DNA of 64,000 nt, from contig NZ_JAFIWC010000009.1 of the NCBI RefSeq assembly GCF_017163755.1, positions 1-64,000 on the forward strand. The letters run 5' to 3'. The notes under the pieces are model-generated. The model worked only from the letters and a program-made list of their open reading frames with translations. It was not told the origin of the DNA and did no database searches. How positions within the stretch are numbered: the first letter of the stretch is position 1; each line of letters opens with the position of its first letter. Shown here in pieces: positions 45,339 to 53,064 of the stretch. The stretch is from Xanthomonas sp. GTDB taxonomy: Bacteria > Pseudomonadota > Gammaproteobacteria > Xanthomonadales > Xanthomonadaceae. Both the position numbers and the translations under genes were made by a program.

Positions 45339-46774
45339 CGCGTGGCCCCCAGGCGGCGTGTCGCCAGGCCGAGCAGCGCGAGCGCGGCCAGCAGCCACGC
45401 AAGCAGCACGAGCGCGCCCGGCACCAATGCCTTAAGCACCGCAGAGGGCGCGCGCGGGGCGAAGGCGAAGGCCGGAATGTCCTGCCAGTGCCCGCTGTCC
45501 ACGCGCTTGCGCCGGTCCGCGCCCGCGTCGGAGGCGGTGTCGTCGGCATACGACACGCCATCGGCCTGCAGCTGGTTGAGCTGCTGCACCATCCGGTAGC
45601 GGTGCGCTTCGGCCTGCTCCAGGAAGCGCAGATGCGCGGACAGATCGGTCGCGGCCGCGGCCATCGAGAGCTGGCGCAAGGCGATCGCCGGGCTCAGCGC
45701 GGCGAAGGCGGCGACCAGCCCGTTCTGCCGGTGCTGGATGCCTGCGCTGCGCGCGGCGTAGGCGTTGAACAGCCCGGACGTGAGGCGCTCGCCTTCCACC
45801 GCCACCAGGCCCTTGTAGTTGACCGGCAGGTCCTCGATGCGGGCGACGCCGTAGCGCGCCAGCACGTCGCGCTTGAAGCCGGAGAAGTACGCATCGTTCG
45901 GGTCGTGGCTGTCGCCGATCGCGCGCAGGTCCGCGCCGATGGCCACATCGGTCTGCAGCCGGTCGGGCAGCGGATGCGCGGCGTAGGCCACGTCCGGTGC
46001 GATCCGCGGCACCAGCAGCGCGGTCAGCGCCCACAACGCGACCAGCGCCAGCAGCGCATCGCGGCGGCGCGGGATCAGCCCCGACAGCGCCACGATCAGC
46101 ACGCACCACAGCGCCAGGTACAGCGCGTAGGCCGACGCCAGCGCCAGCGCCACGGCGGCCGACGCGCCGGGCGCGGCGGCCATGGCCGCCAGGCCGGCCA
46201 TGGCAGGCAACAGGAACACCGCGGCCACCGCCAGCAACGCGCCGAGCTTGCCGGACACGATGACCCGGCCCGACGCGCCCTGCAGCATCAGCTGGCGCAA
46301 GGTGCCGCGTTCGCGCTCCTGTGCCAGCACCCCGTGCCCGAGGAAGATCAGCACCAGCGGCGCCAGGATCTGCAGCACGAACGCCGGCGTCAGCTGGCCG
46401 AACCGCACCAGCACCGAGCTTTGCATGACGTCGCCGAAGTTGGCCGTGTTCTGGCGGTGGCCTTCGAGGAACATGCTGCTGCCGGTGAACGGATCGACGC
46501 CGGCATCGAAGGCGGCCAACGCCGACGGCAGCCGGTAAACGAAATGTCCGTAGTGCACCACTCGGTGCGGATGGCGATCCGGCTGGTTGGCGAACGCCGT
46601 CTGCGCCGCCGCCTGCTGGCGGGCGCGGTAGTCCGCGGCGGCGCCCATGTGGTGCATCGACACCACGGTGGAGACCACCGCCAGCATCGCCAGCAACACC
46701 ATGCCGGTCAGCGCGGTGCGGTTGCGCGCCATCGCCCGCCACTCGTTGCGCATCACCGAAGCGACGACGCTCAT
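45335..46774 (-). CDS. ABC transporter permease, DUF3526-type (first)
   Basis: A 479-residue membrane protein related to the next gene product: EWRAMARNRTALTGMVLLAMLAVVSTVVSMHHM at the start, FVLQILAPLVLIFLGHGVLAQERERGTLRQLMLQGASGRVIVSGKLGALLAVAAVFLLPAMAGLAAM in the middle (the ERExGTLR motif of NosY-like permeases), and a last helix ALVPGALVLLAWLLAALALLGLA. Its start overlaps the ATPase stop and its stop overlaps the next permease start, so the three form a tightly coupled unit. Confidence 0.82.
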   Translation of the reverse strand: MSVVASVMRNEWRAMARNRTALTGMVLLAMLAVVSTVVSMHHMGAAADYRARQQAAAQTAFANQPDRHPHRVVHYGHFVYRLPSALAAFDAGVDPFTGSSMFLEGHRQNTANFGDVMQSSVLVRFGQLTPAFVLQILAPLVLIFLGHGVLAQERERGTLRQLMLQGASGRVIVSGKLGALLAVAAVFLLPAMAGLAAMAAAPGASAAVALALASAYALYLALWCVLIVALSGLIPRRRDALLALVALWALTALLVPRIAPDVAYAAHPLPDRLQTDVAIGADLRAIGDSHDPNDAYFSGFKRDVLARYGVARIEDLPVNYKGLVAVEGERLTSGLFNAYAARSAGIQHRQNGLVAAFAALSPAIALRQLSMAAAATDLSAHLRFLEQAEAHRYRMVQQLNQLQADGVSYADDTASDAGADRRKRVDSGHWQDIPAFAFAPRAPSAVLKALVPGALVLLAWLLAALALLGLATRRLGATR

Positions 46775-47493
46775 GCCGCCTGCGCCCGCCCGGCGAAATG
46801 CGCGTGCAGCGCGGCCAGGTCGAACCGGCCCCGGTCCACCGCGTAGGCGATGCGGCCGCGTTCGAGCACGCCGATCCGGTCGGCGACCTCCATCGCGCCG
46901 ACCAGGTCGTGGGTCACCATCAGCACCGAGGTGCCGCGCGCGCGGACCGATTCGAGCAACGCATGGAAGTCGGCGCTGGCGCCCGGGTCGAGGCCGGAGG
47001 ACGGCTCGTCGAGCAACAGCAGCGGCACTTCGCGCATCAGCGCCGCCGCGATCGCGACCTTCTGCCGCATGCCCTTGGAGAAGCCCGACAGCCGCTGCGT
47101 CCATGCCGGTTGCTGCAGGCCCGCCCCGCGCAGGGCCTCGTGGATGGCGTCGCGGGACTGCCTGCGCCCGCTCAGCGAGAGCAGATAGTCGACGTTCTCC
47201 AGCGCCGACAGGTGCTCGTAGAGCGCCACGTTCTCGGGCAGGTAGGCCAGCTGCGCGCGCGCCTTCGCTGGTTCCCGCCAAGGCTCGATGCCGGCGACGA
47301 ACACCTGGCCCGCGGCGGGCTTGATGAAGCCGAGCAGGGCCGACAGCGTCGTCGACTTGCCGGCACCGTTGCCGCCAAGCAAGGCATAGATGCAGCCGGG
47401 CTCCACGCGCAGGTCGAGCTCGGACAGCACGGGCTTGTCCGCGTAGGAAACAGAGAGCTGGCGGATATCCACCGGGAGGGATGTGGCGAGCAT
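46771..47493 (-). CDS. ABC transporter ATP-binding protein
   Basis: A 240-residue ATPase with Walker A LLGGNGAGKSTTLSALLGF (about residue 38), Q-loop AYLPENVALYEHL, signature LSGFSKGMRQKVAIAAALM, Walker B PLLLLDEPSSGLDP and the H-loop VLMVTHDL. It energises the two DUF3526 permeases. ATG at 47493 (MLATSLPVDI) is used; the longer frame upstream would cross a palindrome that looks like an operator. First gene of the four-gene operon ending in a TonB receptor. Confidence 0.88.
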   Translation of the reverse strand: MLATSLPVDIRQLSVSYADKPVLSELDLRVEPGCIYALLGGNGAGKSTTLSALLGFIKPAAGQVFVAGIEPWREPAKARAQLAYLPENVALYEHLSALENVDYLLSLSGRRQSRDAIHEALRGAGLQQPAWTQRLSGFSKGMRQKVAIAAALMREVPLLLLDEPSSGLDPGASADFHALLESVRARGTSVLMVTHDLVGAMEVADRIGVLERGRIAYAVDRGRFDLAALHAHFAGRAQAA

Positions 47494-47835
47494 GCAGTGG
47501 CCCAGTCGCGCAAACGGCCCGCATGCTAACATGTAATAACATTACATTTTCAAGAGGGCTGGGCGATCCCATGGCCTGCGCCATTCCCGGTGGCGAGAAC
47601 CCCAGCGAGCGCCTACTCAGTCGCCGCTCGGCGGCTACAGCGCTGCGGAATGTCCGCTTGAAGTGGCGGCAAGACCGCTGCGCCCATCAGCCGGCGGAGC
47701 AGCGCCTGCATCGTCTGCTGGGTCGCACTACCGTGTCCGCCACGACGCCTCCTGCCCGGGACGAATGGGGTTGCCGGCTTGCCGTGCGGGGGGGGGGCAA
47801 GCCGCGTCCGATGCGCTTCGGGCCGGCGTAGGGCG
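47494..47835. other. Gap upstream of the ABC operon
   Basis: No gene supported. Contains the palindrome at 47531-47547, a g-run at 47789-47797, and otherwise no clear structure. Confidence 0.5.
47531..47547. promoter_or_regulatory. Perfect 17-base palindrome upstream of the ABC/TonB-receptor operon
   Basis: ATGTAATAACATTACAT, 7-base arms around AAC, located 38 bases upstream of the ATPase start. It is strikingly AT-rich for this genome. The form resembles Zur/Fur-superfamily operators. Confidence 0.6.
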
Positions 47836-48906
47836 CTAGCGGAGAACCGCCGGCCGCAGTTCCTCTTCGCACCACTGCCGGAAGCGGGTCGGGGTGCTGT
47901 TTGCGGGCGTGCGCTGGACGGCGTTGTCGAGTCCCGCGTTCTTGGCTCTGGCCATGTCGGTCATGCCCTGGGCCATGGCGTCGGACATGCCGCGCTGGAC
48001 GAAGCCGGCCTTGTAGGCCTCGAAGCCGACTTGCTGGTAGCGCACGGGCTTGCCCAGCACGTCGGACATGATGCGTGCCATGTCGTTGAAGGACAGGTCT
48101 TCCGGACCGAGCACCGGCACTTCGTCGCGTCCGCGCCAGGAGGTGTCGAGCAGCAGCCTGGCGGCGACTGCCCCGATGTCGCGGGTGGCCACCGCCGGCA
48201 GCTTGCGATCGCCGTTGATCGGCAGGAAGAACATGCCCCGATCGCGAATCGAGGCAGCCTGGCGCGCGATGTTGTCCATGAACGACGGCATGGTCAGCGC
48301 ACGGAAGTGCGCGCCGGTGCCCGCGATCAGGTCGTCCATCGCCAGCGACGCGGTGACGTATCCGGCGCTGGCCGCCACAGGCGTGCCGCGCCCCAGTGCG
48401 GAGATGCCGACCACGCGACGGACGCCATGCGCCTTGATGGCTGCGCAGGCCGGACGGGTGAAATCCACATAGGCCGCCATGACGCTCTCGGCATGCGGGT
48501 CTGCCGGGCACAGCCAGAACACGGTGTCGGCGTCCTTGAATGCCTCGTCGACGACGGCGGCGTCGCCATGCGAGCCCTGCACGACTTCGAGGCGGTCCCG
48601 CGTCGCGGCGGCAAGGCGCGAGGGATCGCGCGCGATCACCCGGACCGGAACGCCGCTGTCCAGCGCGCCGCTGTCCAGGAGCTTGTCGAGAACGCGATGG
48701 CCGATGTTGCCTGTCGGCGCGGTGACGACGATCCTGTTGCGGGTGGACGGCGAGGCGGCATGTGCAAGGCCCGCGACGCCAAGGCTCGCGAGCATGCCGG
48801 CACCGGCGCCCAGCGCCAGGCCGCCCAGGAAGTGGCGTCTGTCGATGCCCTGCGTGAATGTTGGCTGCGCATCGGCTGCGAAACCGGGATCTGCTTTCTC
48901 GACCAT
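47836..48906 (-). CDS. NmrA-like NAD(P)-binding protein with Tat signal
   Basis: A 356-residue protein. Residues about 22-52 are a twin-arginine signal (DRRHFLGGLALGAGAGMLASLGVAGLAHA). The rest is an atypical short-chain dehydrogenase of the NmrA/SDRa family: IVVTAPTGNIGHRVLDKLLDSG (cofactor loop), VRVIARDPSRLAAATRDRLEVVQGSHGD, VVGISALGRGTP, ALTMPSFMDNIARQ and FEAYKAGFVQRGMSDAMAQG. Relatives sense or use NADP and may be quinone reductases or redox sensors, usually in the cytoplasm. Export by Tat as a folded cofactor-bound protein is inferred. AGAGGTGAG precedes the ATG. An AraC-type operator candidate lies about 70-115 bases upstream. Confidence 0.8.
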   Translation of the reverse strand: MVEKADPGFAADAQPTFTQGIDRRHFLGGLALGAGAGMLASLGVAGLAHAASPSTRNRIVVTAPTGNIGHRVLDKLLDSGALDSGVPVRVIARDPSRLAAATRDRLEVVQGSHGDAAVVDEAFKDADTVFWLCPADPHAESVMAAYVDFTRPACAAIKAHGVRRVVGISALGRGTPVAASAGYVTASLAMDDLIAGTGAHFRALTMPSFMDNIARQAASIRDRGMFFLPINGDRKLPAVATRDIGAVAARLLLDTSWRGRDEVPVLGPEDLSFNDMARIMSDVLGKPVRYQQVGFEAYKAGFVQRGMSDAMAQGMTDMARAKNAGLDNAVQRTPANSTPTRFRQWCEEELRPAVLR

Positions 48907-49475
48907 ATCTCACCTCTTTGGCCAGCCGGCATCACGTGATGCCGACTCTGGCTGCAAAGGTTAGAAGCCGATGCTTGTACGATCCATGCGTGGAAATCTG
49001 TTTCATCTTCGCGATCGTCCACGCTCGATGAGCGCATGGGTGAATGCACCCGCATACGGCCTGCGTTCGACGACCGGACCAACCGCTCGGAGACCTGCGA
49101 TGCGATGAGGCCCGCCAGGCGCGTCCGATGGGCACGACCGCAATGGGTCGTCGAGCCAAGTCCTGAAGAAGCCGGCGGCGTCGGTCGATCGCTGCCATAG
49201 CCTTCGCGTCGCACCGCCGACGCGGACCTCGCCCACGAAGTCCTTCGGCGGTTGCGGAAATGGCGCATGCGGCGTTGTTGCGCGCCGGTACCGGTCGGCA
49301 TGCCGGGGCAAGCATCAGCCAGCCGGTATTCGCAGATTTCCGAACAGGGTGTTCGGAGCGCGTCTTCGGCGCAACGCCGAAAGGAATGCGCTCGACGCGG
49401 CGAAGCCGAGCCAGGCATGGATACGTCCATCCCGCCTGCCGCGGCCGCCCGGGCGGCGCCTCGCGCCGGCATCCA
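48907..49475. other. Gap between NmrA-like and DUF6644 genes
   Basis: Apart from the operator candidate, no gene or repeat is supported in these 569 bases. Frames here are short, without good starts. Confidence 0.5.
48973..49021. promoter_or_regulatory. Bipartite AraC-type operator candidate, copy 1
   Basis: CCATGCG at 48984-48990, 14 bases, then ATCTTCGCGATCGTCCA at 49005-49021. The same two blocks with the same 14-base gap occur at 50502-50539 before the AraC gene. Located 67-115 bases upstream of the NmrA-like gene. Confidence 0.6.
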
Positions 49476-49949
49476 TTACGTGAACGCAATCCATCGTCCC
49501 GCGAAGATGGCGGCCAGCCACAGCAGCAGCGACGCTGCGGCGGCAATCCGCCCCATCGCTGTGCCTATCGCGTCCACGACATCGCGCGAGGGAGTCCGCC
49601 TGCGCAGCACGAGCGCATTGGCCCCGGCCGCCAGCAGGATGCCCATCTTGGCGAGAAAGGCCGGATTGTCCGCATAGTCGCCAATGCGTACGCACGCCAG
49701 CGCTACGCCGGACGCCGCGGCGAGTGCGAAGCCGAACACCGCGATTCGCACCAGCGATGGCAACGCCCGATCGAACTGCGGCCCCGTGACGTGCAGCAGA
49801 CGAAGATCCACCGGCACGATCGCCCCGAACAGCAGGCCGATCCCCACCAGATGCAGCGCCGAGATGCATGGATAGACGAGCGGCGCCGTGGCGATGAAGC
49901 GCGCCGGCGTCGACCCCTCGATCCATGTCAGGGCCTCGGCTAGCGGCAT
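49476..49949 (-). CDS. DUF6644-type four-helix membrane protein
   Basis: A 157-residue protein with four hydrophobic segments: LVYPCISALHLVGIGLLFGAIVPVDLRLL, LVRIAVFGFALAAASGVALACV, FLAKMGILLAAGANALVL and RIAAAASLLLWLAAIFAGRWIAF. The arrangement and the GIxLLFGxIxxxDLRLL motif match a widespread family of small membrane proteins (DUF2214/DUF6644). No activity is known. It overlaps the upstream DUF6152 gene by 10 bases, and the two commonly occur as a pair. Confidence 0.7.
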   Translation of the reverse strand: MPLAEALTWIEGSTPARFIATAPLVYPCISALHLVGIGLLFGAIVPVDLRLLHVTGPQFDRALPSLVRIAVFGFALAAASGVALACVRIGDYADNPAFLAKMGILLAAGANALVLRRRTPSRDVVDAIGTAMGRIAAAASLLLWLAAIFAGRWIAFT

Positions 49950-50413
49950 CCGTGCGTCCTGCCCGCCCAGTCGCCGGTGTAGGAAACGATCCGGCCACTG
50001 GGCAGCCGAATCCAGGAACTGCGCAACTGATGCGGCGCCAGGCAGTTGCGCAGCGCGATGAGCACGACGCGGTCGCCGGCGCGCAGCTCGCTTCCGAGTT
50101 CATGGAACATCCGCACCGGCGAGAATTCGATCTCGCGCACTTGACCGGCGTCTTCTGGACGCATGACCAGGGGCCCCGTGATGATATCCGGCCGATCGAC
50201 GTCCAGTGCCGGCACCTCCGTCGCATCGACCCGCACCGATAGGACGGGATGCGGAGGCGCGAACGTCGCACGCGTGATCGTTCCGGCGATCACGATCGGC
50301 GTGCCGGTGTCGTACCGGCCGGTGACCCCGTGATGCGCCCATGCGGTGCCGGCCGAAAGCGCCAGCACGCCGAGCATCGCGGCAATGTACTGCCAATCAG
50401 GAAACTGTCTCAC
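49940..50413 (-). CDS. DUF6152 exported protein
   Basis: A 157-residue protein with a signal peptide (WQYIAAMLGVLALSAGTAWA) and then HHGVTGRYDTGTPIVIAGTITRATFAPPHPVLSVRVDA, the characteristic HHG start and PHP motif of DUF6152 periplasmic proteins. A GTG start is preceded by GAGGAG at six bases. It is divergent from an AraC regulator with an operator-like sequence about 80-126 bases upstream of its start, so both it and the membrane protein encoded downstream are probably under that regulator. Function unknown. Confidence 0.7.
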   Translation of the reverse strand: MRQFPDWQYIAAMLGVLALSAGTAWAHHGVTGRYDTGTPIVIAGTITRATFAPPHPVLSVRVDATEVPALDVDRPDIITGPLVMRPEDAGQVREIEFSPVRMFHELGSELRAGDRVVLIALRNCLAPHQLRSSWIRLPSGRIVSYTGDWAGRTHGCR

Positions 50414-50491
50414 GATGCGCTCCTCAACGTCATGGTGTGCCCCAGTCCGGCGATCGTCCGGGACCATGACGGGAACCTTAGATCCCTATGG

Positions 50492-50539
50492 GCTGTGCTA
50501 GCCATGCGATAACGTCCGCCTTATCTTTGCGATCGTCCA
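50492..50539. promoter_or_regulatory. Bipartite AraC-type operator candidate, copy 2
   Basis: CCATGCG at 50502-50508, 14 bases, then ATCTTTGCGATCGTCCA at 50523-50539, one base different from copy 1. It lies directly before the AraC start codon (its right block touches the ribosome-binding site) and 79-126 bases upstream of the leftward DUF6152 gene. Confidence 0.6.
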
Positions 50540-50548
50540 GGAGAACCC

Positions 50549-51526
50549 ATGGATCCGCTCTCAGACGTCCTCTCGCTGCTGAAGCCGCGCAGCTACGTGT
50601 CCTCCGGCGTCGACGCCGGGGGCGCGTGGTCGATCCAGTTCCCGGACCAGAACACGCTCATCAAGTGCTATGCCGTGGTGACCGGCGAATGCTGGCTGGA
50701 GGTCGAGGGCGTCCCCGACGCCGCGCATCTGAAGCAAGGCGACTGCTTCGTCCTGCCAAGCGGCCGCCCGTTCCGGCTGGCGAGCGACATGGCGCTGCCG
50801 CCAGAGCCCTCCAGCCACTATTTCCCGCCGCCGCGCCCTGGTGCTGTGGTGAAGATCAACGGCGGGGGCGACTTCTTCCTCGTCGGCAGCCGGTTCGGCG
50901 TCAGCGGCGGGCACGCCGAAATCCTGATGGGCATGCTGCCGCCCATCGTGCATATCCACAACCAGTCGGAACAGGCCGCGCTGCGCTGGTCGGTGGAGCG
51001 GATGATGCAGGAACTGCATTCCCCCCAGGCCGGCAGTGCCCTGGTCGCCCAGCACCTCGCCCACATGATGCTGATCCAGGCGCTGCGGCTGCACGTTGCG
51101 GAAGGCGAAGCGGACGGCGCGGGATGGCTGTACGGCGTGGCGGACAAGCAACTGGGCCCGGCCATCAGCGCAGTTCATGCCGACCCGGCGTATCGCTGGA
51201 CATTGCAGGCGCTGGCCGAGCACGCCTGCATGTCGCGCTCGGCCTTCGCGCGCAGATTCAGGGAGACGGTGGGAGCGTCGCCCATGGAGTACGTGACGCG
51301 CTGGCGCATGCTGCTGGCGGGAGACAAGCTGGAGAATTCCGGCGATCCCGTTTCCGTCATCTCCTTCTCGCTCGGCTACGAATCGGAAAGCGCGTTCAGC
51401 ACGGCGTTCAAGCGGATAATGGGCGTTTCGCCTCGACAGTATGGCCGGCGGGCGACACCCGCTTCGAATGGCGCTGCCGCCTTGGTGAACGGTGCGAAGC
51501 AGCCCCAGGCCGATGCACGCGATTGA
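50549..51526 (+). CDS. AraC-family regulator with cupin_6 sensor
   Basis: A 325-residue regulator. The N-terminal domain (CYAVVTGECWLEVEGVPDAAHLKQGDCFVLPSGRPFRLASD) is the cupin_6/AraC_binding form; the C-terminal domain has YRWTLQALAEHACMSRSAFARRFRETVGASPMEYVTRWRMLLAGDKL and ISFSLGYESESAFSTAFKRIMGVSPRQYGR. AGGAG sits seven bases before the ATG. Likely target genes are its divergent neighbours (DUF6152, DUF6644) and the NmrA-like gene, from shared upstream sequence. Relatives often respond to small organic compounds or redox stress. Confidence 0.88.
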   Translation: MDPLSDVLSLLKPRSYVSSGVDAGGAWSIQFPDQNTLIKCYAVVTGECWLEVEGVPDAAHLKQGDCFVLPSGRPFRLASDMALPPEPSSHYFPPPRPGAVVKINGGGDFFLVGSRFGVSGGHAEILMGMLPPIVHIHNQSEQAALRWSVERMMQELHSPQAGSALVAQHLAHMMLIQALRLHVAEGEADGAGWLYGVADKQLGPAISAVHADPAYRWTLQALAEHACMSRSAFARRFRETVGASPMEYVTRWRMLLAGDKLENSGDPVSVISFSLGYESESAFSTAFKRIMGVSPRQYGRRATPASNGAAALVNGAKQPQADARD

Positions 51527-52013
51527 TGGCGTGAGCGTCGCCTCTCGAGGCAACGCGATGGCGCGGCTACCCGGCGTCGCTTTCGCGGGAGCGGCACGCT
51601 GCGCAGCAGTGTGTGATGCGACTCAGACGCCAAGCATCTTGATCTGAGGCAAGACCACCTTCGGATAGCTTTCGGCTCGCGGCACTTCGAGCCACTGGCC
51701 TGCGGCTGCCATTGCCCCGGCGCCAGATGGGAGAAGTGCGATGACTACGCCGATCGATGGCGATCTGGCCAGAGTGCGATGACAGGCTCGGCTTGGTTGC
51801 CAATCAGTCGACGGGCCGCACTGCCGCCTGGTCTCCCAAGGCCCACCGCCACCGCGTGTCGTCGTCGCAGCGTGGCTGCCCCGTCGCTGTTCGATCACTG
51901 GCGCCACGGCGCCAGGCCGCATCATCGAGCAGGATATGGCGCCCGCTGGCGAGTGCTACGGAGCACCGTAGATGCCGTCGCGCGTTCCGGGTAGGTGCGG
52001 CAGCTAGCGATGT
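51527..52013. other. Gap after the AraC gene
   Basis: About 490 bases with only short shadow frames on both strands. Nothing supported. Confidence 0.5.
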
Positions 52014-52250
52014 TCATCCAGGCGGCCGGCGCGGAACGGCGCGAACACCCCGGGATGGCATGTTCTTGTCGATGAGATCGGACAGAAAGGAAAGGACGAG
52101 TTCGCCTTTGTCTTCCCAGATGAGCTCTATCGGCCTGCGATCATCGAAGGCTGGAACCTGCTCTTCGGTTATCCAGCGATAGACGTGTTCCGGGTTGCTG
52201 TCGAGCTGAAGCGCTAGATTGGCGACCTGGCGAACGATGCCGTGCTTCAT
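52014..52250 (-). CDS. Small MbcA/ParS/Xre-type toxin-binding-domain-like protein
   Basis: A 78-residue protein. HVYRWITEEQVPAFDDRRPIELIWEDKGELVLSFLSDLI resembles the toxin-binding domain of Xre/MbcA/ParS antitoxins (W-x-PxPAL-x-GRRPLELL-x-GxExLLxFL). There is no helix-turn-helix domain of normal Xre length and no RES or similar toxin gene next to it, so it would be an orphan antitoxin or a decayed pair. Assignment is tentative. ATG at 52250 has AGGA nine to ten bases upstream. Confidence 0.45.
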   Translation of the reverse strand: MKHGIVRQVANLALQLDSNPEHVYRWITEEQVPAFDDRRPIELIWEDKGELVLSFLSDLIDKNMPSRGVRAVPRRPPG

Positions 52251-52563
52251 GACGGTGGCTTCCTGCTTTTTTGCCTGTGGGTAGACGGAGAGGGACGGGT
52301 TCTGCTCATGCGACTGGAACGCAGGATCCGCTCCGACGCGGACCAGCGGGCGAACATGCGCGCGCAGATCCGGGGTCGGGGTCTGAAGAGCGCAGATGGA
52401 GGCCGAACCCGGTCGCTGCGATGGCGGCGGTGCACGATGCGAAAAATCGCCGGGCGGCGCGGGGAAACGGCTCCTTCCGCGACGGCCGCGAAGCATCGGA
52501 GGAGGGGAGCCCCGTCCGCACCAGCGCTCGATCGCCGAGAAGCGTCCCTTCATGCAGCCGCGA
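52251..52563. other. Gap before the small antitoxin-like gene
   Basis: No gene, repeat or hairpin supported in these 313 bases. Confidence 0.5.
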
Positions 52564-52923
52564 TCACCGGGCGACGAAGGCGGCAACAAGCAGCGCAAGG
52601 AAAATTCCAACGTTGAGCCTGGGCTCCCAGTACTCCATGAACATGAACGTGATTGCGAGCCATCCAAGCGCCGCCGCGATCGACAGGATCAGCATGGGCG
52701 TCTCGCTCAGCAACTCCCTGGCCCGCCAGGCCAGGAAGACCCCGAGCAGTCCGAAGGCAACCTGCCCTAGCGAAAAGGCGGAGTTCAGCCCGTAGTACAG
52801 CGTCGTTTCCAGGCTGGGTTCGCGTTTCCCGCGTAGATGCTGGGACACCACGTCGATGGCGAAATGCAATGTCCCGCTCAGGGCGAGCCAGCCGTAGGCC
52901 GCATAGACGATGTACTTGTGCAT
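52564..52923 (-). CDS. Small four-helix membrane protein
   Basis: A 119-residue protein with four hydrophobic segments (YIVYAAYGWLALSGTLHFAIDVV, SAFSLGQVAFGLLGVFLAW, MLILSIAAALGWLAITFMFM and VGIFLALLVAAFVAR). AGGAGC seven bases before ATG at 52923 supports the start. No family recognised with confidence. It is followed by no clear operon partner and lies next to the first SDR gene, so a role in that set is possible but not shown. Confidence 0.65.
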   Translation of the reverse strand: MHKYIVYAAYGWLALSGTLHFAIDVVSQHLRGKREPSLETTLYYGLNSAFSLGQVAFGLLGVFLAWRARELLSETPMLILSIAAALGWLAITFMFMEYWEPRLNVGIFLALLVAAFVAR

Positions 52924-53064
52924 GGTGGTTGCTCCTGAGGATCGGTGGGCGAGCGGCTTGTCACCGGCGACTGCGGCCATGCGCGTCGGCGCACGGCCCA
53001 TCGGCACTGGCCCGGTCGTCGGGGAAGGAATCCGGTACAGGGATGGCAGCGGCAGCGCGAGCGA

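Noticed and set aside
47481-47831. Open frame of 116 codons covering the gap before the ABC operon
   Set aside because: It would cross the palindrome at 47531 and has no recognisable sequence or ribosome-binding site.
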